Below, piece by piece: positions 8,590 to 16,682 of a stretch of 43,972 nt of DNA. The notes under the pieces were generated by a model. It was not told the DNA's origin, searched no databases, and was given only the letters and a program-made list of their open reading frames with translations. The stretch comes from GWA1-54-10 sp964349675 (lineage in GTDB: Bacteria; Patescibacteriota; Minisyncoccia; Phycocordibacterales; SBAW01): positions 1-43,972 of the forward strand of contig CAYGHD010000005.1 in the NCBI GenBank assembly GCA_964349675.1. Direction: 5' to 3'. Position 1 is the stretch's first letter. Each line of letters starts with the position of its first letter. Made by a program: the position numbers and the translations under genes.

Positions 8590-9084
8590 ATGAAGCAACG
8601 CGGATTTACCCTCATTGAACTTTTGGTTGTGATTGCGATTATCGGCATCTTGGCCTCCATCGTGCTGGTGTCTCTTTCGAGCGCGCGTTCCAAGGCGCGG
8701 GACGCTCGCCGCGTTTCTGATTTTATGGGTATGCGGCAAGCGCTTACTTTTTATATGGATAGGACAGGGTCGTACCCGCGCCCTGATGCGATGTCTTCAT
8801 CGTGCGGTCAAAATATACCCGAAATATGGAGCGACTGGGATCCAGCTTGTTGGAAGGCGCTTATCCCAACTGATTTGATGGCCACGGTGCCTATAGACCC
8901 GCTTAATGCTCCAGGGGATAGTTGCAAAACAACGCTCGGGTGCCATGTATACCACTATTGCTATCTCAACCAAGGCCAAGATTTTGCGCTGGCAGTTAAT
9001 CTAGAAAATACGCCGATAGGGGTGTACGTGAGCCCCGCCGGCTGCACCACTGCCGGGCCAAACCTCTTTTGGGTGTCGAGTTAA
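8590..9084 (+). CDS. Type IV pilin-like protein 4
   Basis: 164 residues with the very short leader MKQRG, the same hydrophobic helix as the other three pilins, then SARSKARDARRVSDFMGMRQALTFYMDRTGSYP, a clear pseudopilin/PulG core. Several Cys follow (SSCGQN, PACWKA, SCKTTLGC, YHYCYL, AGCTT). It begins 2 nt after the transketolase N-half stop and ends 4 nt before the C-half start, so it is locked inside that operon. Its N-terminal DNA differs more from pilins 1-3 than they do from each other. Confidence 0.88.
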   Translation: MKQRGFTLIELLVVIAIIGILASIVLVSLSSARSKARDARRVSDFMGMRQALTFYMDRTGSYPRPDAMSSSCGQNIPEIWSDWDPACWKALIPTDLMATVPIDPLNAPGDSCKTTLGCHVYHYCYLNQGQDFALAVNLENTPIGVYVSPAGCTTAGPNLFWVSS

Positions 9085-9088
9085 TGGT

Positions 9089-10084
9089 ATGTTTGAAAAC
9101 AGTGTATCAACAGATATAGAGAGCGTGCCTGTGGCAGCAACTAGAGATGGTTTCGGCCGGGCGCTTTTGGAGTTGGGAGAAAAAAATAAAAACGTAGTGG
9201 TGTTGTGCGCAGATTTGTCCGAGTCTACGCGGACACTCGCATTTAAGGAAAAATTTCCAACGCGGTTTGTCGAGATGGGCGTTGCCGAGCAAAACTTGGC
9301 CGCCGTTGCTTCCGGGATGGCGCAGTGCGGCAAAATACCCTTTATTGCCTCCTACGCCGCGTTTTCTCCGGGGCGCAACAACGAGCAAATCCGCACCACC
9401 ATATCGCTCAACAACGTGCCCGTCAAAATCGCGGGCATGCATGCGGGGGTGTCTGTGGGGCCCGACGGGGCAACGCACCAAGCGCTGGAAGATATGGCGC
9501 TCATGCGTGTACAGCCAAACATGGCCGTGCTTTCCCCGTGTGATGCTGAAGAGGCCTACAAAGCGACCCTTGCGGCTGCTGCACATCCCGGGCCCGTCTA
9601 CATCCGTTTTGCTCGAGAAAAGACGCAGACACTTACAACAGCAGAAACTCCGTTTGTGTTAGGTAAAGCGAATACAGTTTGGATGCCAAAAGAAGGGGCG
9701 ACCCCCGCAGTAACTGTTTTTGCGACTGGGCCGTTGCTTGGTAATGCGCTTTTGGCAGCACAAGAGCTTGAGGCAGAGATTCCTGTGTCGGTTATAAACA
9801 TACACACTATAAAACCGCTCGACGTGCCCGCGGTGGTAGCTGGTGCAAAAGCAGCGGGGGCAGTAGTAACTGTCGAAGAGCATCAGATAGCTGGAGGATT
9901 GGGGAGTGTCATTGCCGAGGCGCTCGCGCAGCATTGTCCGGTACCTATTGAATATATCGGAGTACACGACCAGTTTGGGCAGTCTGGGACGCCAAAAGAA
10001 CTTATAGAGCATTACGGTATGGGGGTCGTGCACATAAAGGCTGCGATTAAAAAAGCGGCAGGCCGCAAAGAAAAGCAGCGTTAG
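9089..10084 (+). CDS. Transketolase, C-terminal (pyrimidine-binding) subunit
   Basis: 331 residues. It contains the pyrimidine-binding domain with VEMGVAEQNLAAVASG, where the Glu activates the thiamine ring, followed by the middle segment HAGVSVGPDGATHQALED and the C-terminal transketolase domain ending QFGQSGTPKELIEHYG. It partners with the N-half encoded at 7724. The four-base overlap of its stop with the stop of the convergent sugar kinase gene leaves no room for a terminator. Confidence 0.93.
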   Translation: MFENSVSTDIESVPVAATRDGFGRALLELGEKNKNVVVLCADLSESTRTLAFKEKFPTRFVEMGVAEQNLAAVASGMAQCGKIPFIASYAAFSPGRNNEQIRTTISLNNVPVKIAGMHAGVSVGPDGATHQALEDMALMRVQPNMAVLSPCDAEEAYKATLAAAAHPGPVYIRFAREKTQTLTTAETPFVLGKANTVWMPKEGATPAVTVFATGPLLGNALLAAQELEAEIPVSVINIHTIKPLDVPAVVAGAKAAGAVVTVEEHQIAGGLGSVIAEALAQHCPVPIEYIGVHDQFGQSGTPKELIEHYGMGVVHIKAAIKKAAGRKEKQR

Positions 10085-11076
10085 TCTGCAAGCGGCTGCA
10101 GTGCATAGTCGCTTGGCGCTTTTTTAATATATTCTTCCAACTGCGCACGCGACAAAAGGCCTTTTTGTGCACCAACTTCTTGCACCACAGACATGGCATT
10201 TATGGGCCCCCACAACAGCGCTTCAGTGAGCGGGAGTCCAAGCGCCAAAGCGCTTGTGACGCTTGCTGCAAATGCGTCGCCTGCACCCGTCCTCTCAAGC
10301 GGGGCGCGAGCGTCGGGATACATCGGGATGTAGTAAAAATGTCCATCGGCAGTCGCGTAGGCACCTTTGCGGTCATCGGTGATTACGACAATTTTTGGGC
10401 CCAGCGCCTGTATACCACGGAGAAGTTTTTTCTTGTCGTCCTCTGCCGCGATTCCTAAAATGCGTTCAGCTTCAGATTTGTTGCAAAAGAATATTTCACT
10501 CTGCTCATAGAGCGGTTTCAATGCGTCGTATCCTAATTTCATCTGGAAGGTGCCTGGCTGGAAGGCGAGTTTTGTCTTGGGTGATTTTTTAAGCCACAGC
10601 GCTATTGCTTGATGATAGGGAAGAGAGTTTTCTGCAAGCGATGACAGATATACCCATGCTGGTGCCTGTGTGTCGGGTACGGTGTAGTCGTACTCTTCGT
10701 GTTTGACTAAAATAGTGCGCTCAGTTTCATACCAGAGCACGTAGTGGTAGTTGGACGGCCGCACGGGGTCAGTCACCATGTAGCGCGTGTCGACGCCTTC
10801 TTTTGCAAGCACCGCAAGAGAGTCTTCTCCGTAGCGGTCTTTACCAATGTACGCCCGCAGTGCCGGTTTGAGCCCGAGCCGCGCTGCAGCGACGGCTGCG
10901 TTTGAGGCGTTGCCGACGGCAGGTATCAACACAAAATGGTCATAGGGGATTTTGTCGCCCCAGCGCATGCAAATCTCGCAACTGTCATCGTCTATGTTGC
11001 AGTGCACGCGAGCGTCTTTAAGGCGGATAAAGGGCTCAGTCACAATATCGCCTATGGCGAGAAAATCGATATCCAT
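10081..11076 (-). CDS. PfkB/ribokinase-family carbohydrate kinase
   Basis: 331 residues. The N-terminal substrate-binding motif PAVGNASNAAVAAARLG (52-68) and the C-terminal ATP/anion-hole motif TGAGDAFAAS with catalytic Asp267 identify the family. The sugar cannot be read from the sequence: ribokinase, fructokinase, tagatose-6-phosphate kinase and phosphofructokinase B share this fold. Neighbouring aldolase makes a hexose- or pentose-phosphate substrate likely. The segment DDDSCEICMRWGD (29-41) is an unusual acidic/Cys insertion near the N-terminus. The start follows a -10 element shared with the divergent aldolase gene. Confidence 0.85.
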   Translation of the reverse strand: MDIDFLAIGDIVTEPFIRLKDARVHCNIDDDSCEICMRWGDKIPYDHFVLIPAVGNASNAAVAAARLGLKPALRAYIGKDRYGEDSLAVLAKEGVDTRYMVTDPVRPSNYHYVLWYETERTILVKHEEYDYTVPDTQAPAWVYLSSLAENSLPYHQAIALWLKKSPKTKLAFQPGTFQMKLGYDALKPLYEQSEIFFCNKSEAERILGIAAEDDKKKLLRGIQALGPKIVVITDDRKGAYATADGHFYYIPMYPDARAPLERTGAGDAFAASVTSALALGLPLTEALLWGPINAMSVVQEVGAQKGLLSRAQLEEYIKKAPSDYALQPLAD

Positions 11077-11082
11077 CTGAGT

Positions 11083-11092
11083 AGTATATACT
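11083..11092. promoter_or_regulatory. Palindromic double -10 element between the PfkB kinase gene and fba
   Basis: The 10-bp perfect palindrome AGTATATACT contains TATACT on each strand (11087-11092 plus, 11088-11083 minus). Each hexamer ends exactly 6 nt before the ATG of its gene. Only 22 bp separate the two start codons. Confidence 0.7.
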
Positions 11093-11098
11093 AAAACT

Positions 11099-11953
11099 AT
11101 GCCAACATTGCGCGAGATAATAGCAGAATATAAAGAAACAAAGCGAGGGCTCGGGCATTTTAATATTTCAGACTCAAATCAGCTGCATGCAGTCGCGCTT
11201 GCTGCTAAAGAAACGGGGCTGCCCGTGCTCATTGGCTTGTCAGAGGGGGAGCGTGATTTTTTCCCGCTTACCCATGCGCGTGCGCTTATTGATGTGTACA
11301 GAGCGCAAGGGGTTTCTTTGTATTTGAATGCGGACCACACGTACTCTGTTGAGCGGGTGCAGCATGCGATAGCCGACGGTGTCGACTCTGTGGTGGTTGA
11401 TGGTGCTAAGTTGCCTTTTGAAGAAAACGCACACTTACTTAACACCGCTGTTAAATATGCTCGCGCGAGCGGCCGCGAAGTGCTCATAGAGGGCGAGCTT
11501 GGATATATCGGCACCTCGTCGAGTGTGATGGAGACTCTGCCTGAGGGGGCGGCCATAACAGAAGAAATGATGACCAAACCAGAGGAGCTGCGCTTGCTGG
11601 TAGAGCAAACAGGTATTGATTTGGTGGCGCCCGCGGTGGGGAATATCCACGGCATCGTAACCCATGGCCAGCCAAAATTATCAATTGAACGGATTAAAAC
11701 GCTTAAAGAAGCGGTGTCGGTGCCACTTGTGTTGCATGGGGGGTCTGGATCGTCTGATGACGAATTTAAGGCGGCAATTCAGGCTGGCGTAGCCATAATC
11801 CACATAAACACCGATTTGCGGGTCATATATAAGAATGAATTGACTCAAGCGCTAGGCGGGAAAGAGGTTGCTCCATATAAGTTTTTAACCCCAGCGGTTG
11901 CTGCGATGCAGGGCTACGTTGCGCAAAAAATGCGCCTGTTTGCGGGCGTATAA
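11099..11953 (+). CDS. fba: Class II (metal-dependent) fructose-bisphosphate aldolase family
   Basis: Cleaves fructose 1,6-bisphosphate to two triose phosphates, or acts on a related ketose bisphosphate. The 284-residue product has LNADHTYS with Asp79 as the catalytic acid and His80 as metal ligand, EGELGYIG, GNIHG and LHGGSGSSDDEFKAAI, then INTDLR for phosphate binding. The length matches the short GatY/KbaY/FbaA-like group, so tagatose-bisphosphate aldolase is an alternative. It is divergent from a PfkB kinase gene and shares its promoter palindrome, which suggests paired control. Confidence 0.9.
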   Translation: MPTLREIIAEYKETKRGLGHFNISDSNQLHAVALAAKETGLPVLIGLSEGERDFFPLTHARALIDVYRAQGVSLYLNADHTYSVERVQHAIADGVDSVVVDGAKLPFEENAHLLNTAVKYARASGREVLIEGELGYIGTSSSVMETLPEGAAITEEMMTKPEELRLLVEQTGIDLVAPAVGNIHGIVTHGQPKLSIERIKTLKEAVSVPLVLHGGSGSSDDEFKAAIQAGVAIIHINTDLRVIYKNELTQALGGKEVAPYKFLTPAVAAMQGYVAQKMRLFAGV

Positions 11954-11980
11954 TTTCTTGCGTTTTTAGCTCAAGTAGGG

Positions 11981-11986
11981 TACAGT
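11981..11986 (+). promoter_or_regulatory. -10 element of rplY
   Basis: TACAGT ends 7 nt before the ATG at 11994 and supports that start over the in-frame GTG and TTG just upstream, which fall on or beside the hexamer. Confidence 0.45.
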
Positions 11987-11993
11987 GTTGGCC

Positions 11994-12632
11994 ATGCAAT
12001 TAACGGTAGAAAAGCGGGACATAAAAACAAAAGCCAAGGCCGTGCGGGAAGCTGCGATGGTGCCAGGTGTCGTGTATGGGCGCAGCCAAGCATCGACCCC
12101 CATCAAGGTTAACCGTAAAGATTTTGAAAAGGTTTTTCGTGCTGCTGGTGAGTCATCGGTCATCACGCTCGTGGGGCTCGATGGAGACAAAGAAGCGCTT
12201 ATCCATGACGTGGCTGTGCACGCCGTTTCTGGCGCGCCGCTTCATGTCGACTTTTACGCTATCGAAAAGGGGCAAACAGTGACCGTCTCGGTGCCGATTG
12301 AATTTGAGGGAGTTTCCCCTGCGGTCAAAGACCATGGCGCAACACTTTTGAAGATTATGCATGAGATTGAAATGGAGGTGTTGCCAAAAGACCTTCCGCA
12401 AATGGTGCGCGTAGACGTGAGTAGCCTCAAGGCGATTAACGACAAAATTACCGTGAGCGACTTGGCGTTGCCCGCAAGTGCAGTGATTACTGCCGGAGGC
12501 GACGAGGTGGTGGCCATGGCTGCTGCGGCAGAAGAGGAGACAGAATCTGCTGCAATCGATATTTCTCAAATTGAAACTTCAGTTGAGCGCGGCAAGAAAG
12601 AAGTTGAAGGGGACGCGGCTGAGACTGAATAA
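11994..12632 (+). CDS. rplY: 50S ribosomal protein L25, CTC-type
   Basis: Binds 5S rRNA in the large subunit. The 212-residue product has the L25 N-terminal domain (VEKRDIKTKAKAVREAAMVPGVVYG, residues 4-28) and the C-terminal TL5/CTC domain (VDFYAIEKGQTVTVSVPIEFEG to VISVSDLALP-like segment). The C-terminus is an acidic Glu/Ala tail with SAAIDISQIETSVERGKKE. Its length fits the two-domain CTC form rather than the 94-residue E. coli form. It begins the run of translation genes after the metabolic cluster. Confidence 0.93.
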   Translation: MQLTVEKRDIKTKAKAVREAAMVPGVVYGRSQASTPIKVNRKDFEKVFRAAGESSVITLVGLDGDKEALIHDVAVHAVSGAPLHVDFYAIEKGQTVTVSVPIEFEGVSPAVKDHGATLLKIMHEIEMEVLPKDLPQMVRVDVSSLKAINDKITVSDLALPASAVITAGGDEVVAMAAAAEEETESAAIDISQIETSVERGKKEVEGDAAETE

Positions 12633-12640
12633 GATTTTGG

Positions 12641-12646
12641 TATACT
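12641..12646 (+). promoter_or_regulatory. -10 element of the lytic transglycosylase gene
   Basis: TATACT ends 9 nt before the ATG at 12656, overlapping the short gap after rplY. Confidence 0.55.
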
Positions 12647-12655
12647 AGGGTGATT

Positions 12656-14020
12656 ATGCCACCCGCACAGACAAAGACGCTTTACGGTGGTATAGCGTCT
12701 TTGTTGTTTGTGGTGCTTGTGTTTGCGGGGTCGGTAAGGGCACAGGCTCCTGTGGAAAGCGACCCCTATCGGGCAAAGTTGCAGCAAGAGTTGTTGTTGG
12801 TTGAAGCGCAAATAGCGCAGCAGCAAAAGATTCTCGATCAAACGCGTACACAAGACGTGTCGCTTGGGCGCGATATTAAAATTTTAGATACACAGATAGA
12901 ACAAGAGGAGCTCTCTATCCGTGCTCGAGATTTGGCTATACAACAGCTCACCAGCGAAGTCCAAGACAAACAAAAGAAAATCACTGGTCTCAACAGCGCG
13001 CTTGGTGGGGAGCTGGATTCGCTGGGGGCTATAATCCGAGAAAAAAATCAGCTCGATACGACGCCGCTGGTTATTGCGGCACTTTCTTCAGAAACTATCT
13101 CTGATTTTTTTTCAGACCTGAGCGCGTTTGAGGACATTACCGTCAAAATGCATCAGACGTTTGGGGTGATTGCCGATACGAGAGATGCCACGGAGGAGGA
13201 GCAGGTACTTTTGCAGGTGCAGCTTGAAGAAGAGATGCAGCTCCGGACTGTACAGGAGCTGCAAAAAGGGCAGATAGAAAAACAGCAGCAGCAAAAGCAG
13301 CGCATCCTTGCCGAGACAAAAGGCCAAGAAAAAGCGTACCAGGCAATTATTACGCAAAATCAAAAATCAGCAGCGCAGATTAGGGCGGCATTGTTTAGCC
13401 TTAACGGCTCGGCGGCTATCCCTTTTTCAAAAGCGCTTGAGTATGCGGTGAATGCAGGCAACAAGACAGGCATCCGTCCAGCCTTTTTGCTTGGGGTTAT
13501 CGCGCAAGAAAGCGACTTGGGAGAGAATGTGGGCACCGGCACTTGGACGGTCGATATGCACCCCACACGGGATGTGCCGATATTTAAAGCAATCACTGCC
13601 AGTTTGGGTATAGATCCAAACACGGTCGGCGTTTCAAAAAAGCCGTGGTATGGGTGGGGCGGGGCGATGGGGCCAGCGCAGTTTATCCCCTCGACGTGGG
13701 CGTCGTATGCAGGGTATACAAAACCAGGATACCAGTACAACCCAGCCAAAGACCGCATCGGCCCGTTGACGGGGCATTTGCCGCCCAATCCGTGGAATCC
13801 AGAAGACGCGTTTATGGCCGCTGCAATTTATTTGACTGACAGCGGCGCGGATGCACAAACGGCATCGGGGGAGTTTAGGGCAGCGATGTGCTACTTGGCC
13901 GGCTGCGGCAATGTAAACAATAAGAGTCTCCAGTTTTATGGGCAGCAGGTCGCCACGCTGGCGCGTGAATATCAGTGTCAAATAGACGTACTCAACGGCA
14001 AAAGCGGGAGCACTTGCTAG
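12656..14020 (+). CDS. Exported coiled-coil protein with C-terminal lytic transglycosylase domain
   Basis: 454 residues. A signal peptide (1-30, ending VRAQA) is followed by a long Gln/Glu-rich coiled coil (about 36-245) like those of CwlO/PcsB/EnvC-type cell-wall proteins. The C-terminal part (about 255-440) is an SLT/MltB-like transglycosylase: the catalytic Glu285 lies in VIAQESDLG, and MGPAQFIPSTW (338-348) is the conserved core. It should cut the glycan strands of peptidoglycan outside the membrane, and the coiled coil may tether or regulate it. A GTG at 12650 is a possible but less likely start because it would sit upstream of the predicted transcript start. Confidence 0.88.
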   Translation: MPPAQTKTLYGGIASLLFVVLVFAGSVRAQAPVESDPYRAKLQQELLLVEAQIAQQQKILDQTRTQDVSLGRDIKILDTQIEQEELSIRARDLAIQQLTSEVQDKQKKITGLNSALGGELDSLGAIIREKNQLDTTPLVIAALSSETISDFFSDLSAFEDITVKMHQTFGVIADTRDATEEEQVLLQVQLEEEMQLRTVQELQKGQIEKQQQQKQRILAETKGQEKAYQAIITQNQKSAAQIRAALFSLNGSAAIPFSKALEYAVNAGNKTGIRPAFLLGVIAQESDLGENVGTGTWTVDMHPTRDVPIFKAITASLGIDPNTVGVSKKPWYGWGGAMGPAQFIPSTWASYAGYTKPGYQYNPAKDRIGPLTGHLPPNPWNPEDAFMAAAIYLTDSGADAQTASGEFRAAMCYLAGCGNVNNKSLQFYGQQVATLAREYQCQIDVLNGKSGSTC

Positions 14021-14076
14021 ATCTGGAGGTGGCGTACGGCAAAAAGCTGGAGTTGCGCACCGCTATATTTGTATGC

Positions 14077-14082
14077 TATAGT
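14077..14082 (+). promoter_or_regulatory. -10 element of rpmE
   Basis: TATAGT ends 6 nt before the rpmE ATG. TTGCGC about 18 bp upstream is a weak -35 candidate. Confidence 0.6.
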
Positions 14083-14088
14083 GCGCCC

Positions 14089-14310
14089 ATGCAAGCTGAT
14101 ATCCACCCGAAATACGTTACAGAGGCAACTGCCACCTGTGCCTGCGGCAGGAGCTTTACCGTCGGTTCTACCAGCGAGAAACTCTCGGTCGAAATTTGCA
14201 GCGCCTGCCATCCTTTCTATACTGGTAACGAGAAGTTGCTCGATGCAGCTGGTCGCGTTGAGAAGTTTAAGGCTCGTACTGCAAAAGCTGCTTCAAAGAA
14301 GTCAAAATAG
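14089..14310 (+). CDS. rpmE: 50S ribosomal protein L31, zinc-binding form
   Basis: 73 residues. It starts MQADIHPKY, the standard L31 opening, and has the four zinc-binding Cys17, Cys19, Cys37 and Cys40 (CACG and CSACHPFYTG). The tail is Lys/Ala-rich. The stop codon abuts the prfA ATG with no spacer, so the two are translated from one message. The start was placed at the ATG after the -10 element; longer in-frame versions have no family sequence. Confidence 0.95.
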   Translation: MQADIHPKYVTEATATCACGRSFTVGSTSEKLSVEICSACHPFYTGNEKLLDAAGRVEKFKARTAKAASKKSK

Positions 14311-15270
14311 ATGGATAACGCGGACATCTCCCGCTACAAGGAAAATCCAAAAACCGCCTACTTGGCGGGGGAGTTGCAGCGCTTGTTGTCTGAAGAGGCA
14401 GAAGTGCGTGAGCTCGCATTGGGTGATTTGGGCGACCTTGCCGATGAGGATTTGGCACGTATCGCAGAGCAAAAAAAGGCGATTCAGCAGGAGATAGATC
14501 GCATACTCGAGCGTGAAAAAGTTGAAGAAGAATTCCCAAATGAAATCGTGCTCGAAATCCGTGCAGGAGTAGGCGGAGAAGAGGCTGCACTCTTTGCTGA
14601 AGAATTGGCAGAAATGTATCAAGCCTATGCAGTGACGCAGGGTTGGCAAGTCCGCATGCTGTCTGAGTCAAAGACCGATTTAGGTGGCTACAAAGAAGCA
14701 ATGTTTGAAATCCGCGGCATGGCAGTCTATGAAAAGCTGCGGTTTGAAACGGGGGTGCATCGCATCCAACGCATCCCGGCAACAGAGAAGTCTGGCCGCG
14801 TGCACACCTCTACTGCATCAGTCGCTATTTTGCCGATACGCAAAAAACACACTATCGAAATATTGCCTGCTGATATTGAGATGGAGTTTTCTCGCTCAGG
14901 CGGTGCAGGTGGGCAAAACGTCAACAAGGTTGAGACAGCGGTGCGTATTGTGCACAAGCCAACGGGCTTGGAGGCGCGGTCTCAGTCTGAGCGCAACCAG
15001 TTGGGCAACCGAGAAAAAGCTATGGCAGTGTTGTTGGCAAAAGTCGAAGCTTATGAGGAAGAAAAGGCTCGTGCCAAGCTCTCTGCTGACCGCAAAGAGC
15101 AGATAGGGAGTGGCGACCGGTCGGAAAAAATACGCACCTATAACGTTTTACAAGACAGGGTCACTGACCATCGGATAAAAGAAAGCTGGCATAATCTCCC
15201 AGCCATATTTGCCGGTAGTATAGAGCCTATTTTGGAGGCTCTGGCTGTCGCCCAGGCCGAGGTGGCGTAA
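14311..15270 (+). CDS. prfA: Peptide chain release factor 1
   Basis: Recognises UAA and UAG and triggers release of the finished peptide. The 319-residue product keeps PAT at 156-158, the tripeptide that gives RF1 its codon choice (RF2 has SPF), and GGQ at 200-202, which acts in the peptidyl transferase centre. It is about 40 residues shorter than E. coli RF1, mainly in the N-terminal domain. It follows rpmE directly and precedes rpsB, a usual association of translation genes. Confidence 0.96.
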   Translation: MDNADISRYKENPKTAYLAGELQRLLSEEAEVRELALGDLGDLADEDLARIAEQKKAIQQEIDRILEREKVEEEFPNEIVLEIRAGVGGEEAALFAEELAEMYQAYAVTQGWQVRMLSESKTDLGGYKEAMFEIRGMAVYEKLRFETGVHRIQRIPATEKSGRVHTSTASVAILPIRKKHTIEILPADIEMEFSRSGGAGGQNVNKVETAVRIVHKPTGLEARSQSERNQLGNREKAMAVLLAKVEAYEEEKARAKLSADRKEQIGSGDRSEKIRTYNVLQDRVTDHRIKESWHNLPAIFAGSIEPILEALAVAQAEVA

Positions 15271-15317
15271 AGTTGCGCGTGGTTTAGTCCTGTGTTACTC
15301 TCTCTTTGTCTATTCAT

Positions 15318-16046
15318 ATGACCGAAAACAAATCACTTATTGAAAAACTCTTTGCCGTTGGGGCACATTTTGGCTATGCGCCATCTCGCCGCCACCCATC
15401 GGTGTCGAAGTATATTTTTGGCAGCAAGGGGGGTACGGAGCTATTTGACCTAGAAAAAACTGAAGAAGCGCTTACGCTAGCATTAGAGCAGGTTAAAAAA
15501 CTCGCATCGGAGCGAAAGACCATTTTGTTTGTAGGGGGCAAGGCCGAGGCTCGCGAGGCACTTACCCGCGCAGCAGAGCGTCTCAACCAGCCATATGTCG
15601 CATCTCGCTGGATAGGAGGCACCCTTACAAACTTTTCTGAAATAAAAAAGCGCGTAAACCGATTGTTAGAGCTTTCTGATTTGCGCGAGAAGGGTGAGCT
15701 TGGGAAGTTTACTAAAAAAGAACGCCTGCTCATTGACCGCGAAATCGTTGACCTCGACGCTATGTTTGGTGGTTTGCGCGGCATGCAAAAACTCCCTGAC
15801 GCGCTCTTCGTGGTTGACCCTCGGCTTGAGGCTGGTGCTGTGGAAGAGGCACGGCAGCTCAACATTCCTGTTATGGCGCTTTTGAACTCTGACTGCAACA
15901 TGGCGCCCGTAACCTATCCAATCCCAGGAAATGATGCGTCGCTGCAGAGCATCGCATTTGTGCTTAATGAAGTTGCAGTGATGTATGAAAAAAATATAGG
16001 TACTACAGAGCCAGCCAATTCTCTCGCAACTCCCGTGGCTGCGTAA
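15318..16046 (+). CDS. rpsB: 30S ribosomal protein S2
   Basis: 242 residues with typical S2 features: AVGAHFGYAPSRRHPSVSKYIFG, RWIGGTLTNFSEIKKRV, FGGLRGMQKLPDALFVVDP and the closing IPVMALLNSDCNMAPVTYPIPGND. A TTG at 15306 would add four residues and is less likely. It lies 32 nt before tsf, the classic rpsB-tsf pair. No -10 element is close to the ATG; the leader may be about 20 nt long, or the gene may be read from prfA. Confidence 0.97.
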   Translation: MTENKSLIEKLFAVGAHFGYAPSRRHPSVSKYIFGSKGGTELFDLEKTEEALTLALEQVKKLASERKTILFVGGKAEAREALTRAAERLNQPYVASRWIGGTLTNFSEIKKRVNRLLELSDLREKGELGKFTKKERLLIDREIVDLDAMFGGLRGMQKLPDALFVVDPRLEAGAVEEARQLNIPVMALLNSDCNMAPVTYPIPGNDASLQSIAFVLNEVAVMYEKNIGTTEPANSLATPVAA

Positions 16047-16078
16047 TTTATCAACGTTCTTACTTCTCAAAAATTTGT

Positions 16079-16663
16079 ATGGCAATAGCTGCAGAAGTTG
16101 TTAAGGCGCTTCGTGATAGAACCGGTGTTTCCGTTATGGAATGCAAAAAAGCGCTTGAGGAGGCTGGTGGAGATATGGATAAAGCCATTGAGGTGCTCTC
16201 TCGCCGTAGTGCAGAGATTGCGCGCAAAAAAGGAGATCGCTCTTTGGGGGCAGGCACCGTGGCTACCTATGTGCACACCACAGGTCAAGTAGGCGCTATG
16301 GTACTTTTGTCTTGCGAGACTGACTTTGTATCTAAAAACGAGGAGTTTATGCAGTTGGCATATGGTATTGCGATGCACGCGGCAGCAACGAATCCAGAAT
16401 ATATCCGCCGCGAAGATGTGGGCGAGCCAGCGCTTGCTGCAATCCAAAACCTCTTTGTCACCGAAGTTGCTGATAAGCCAGAAAATCTCCGTGAGCAAAT
16501 TTTGACCGGCAAAGTAAATGCGCGTTTGAAGGAAATCGTATTGCTCGAACAATCGTACATTCGCGATGATAAAAAAACGATAGCGGACCTATTATCGGCA
16601 GCAACGCAGAAGTTCGGTGAGCGTATCGAGGTAAGCCGCCTCAGCTGTTTCTCGGTTCGATAG
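16079..16663 (+). CDS. tsf: Elongation factor Ts
   Basis: Exchanges GDP for GTP on EF-Tu. The 194-residue product has the N-terminal UBA-like domain (EVVKALRDRTGVSVMECKKALEEAGGDMDKAIEVL) and the core motif SCETDFVSKN. It is a short form similar to those of Thermus and cyanobacteria rather than the 283-residue E. coli form. It follows rpsB. Confidence 0.95.
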   Translation: MAIAAEVVKALRDRTGVSVMECKKALEEAGGDMDKAIEVLSRRSAEIARKKGDRSLGAGTVATYVHTTGQVGAMVLLSCETDFVSKNEEFMQLAYGIAMHAAATNPEYIRREDVGEPALAAIQNLFVTEVADKPENLREQILTGKVNARLKEIVLLEQSYIRDDKKTIADLLSAATQKFGERIEVSRLSCFSVR

Positions 16664-16668
16664 TGAGG

Positions 16669-16674
16669 TAGAAT
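16669..16674 (+). promoter_or_regulatory. -10 element of the small membrane protein gene
   Basis: TAGAAT ends 8 nt before the ATG at 16683. Confidence 0.45.
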
Positions 16675-16682
16675 AAAACTCT

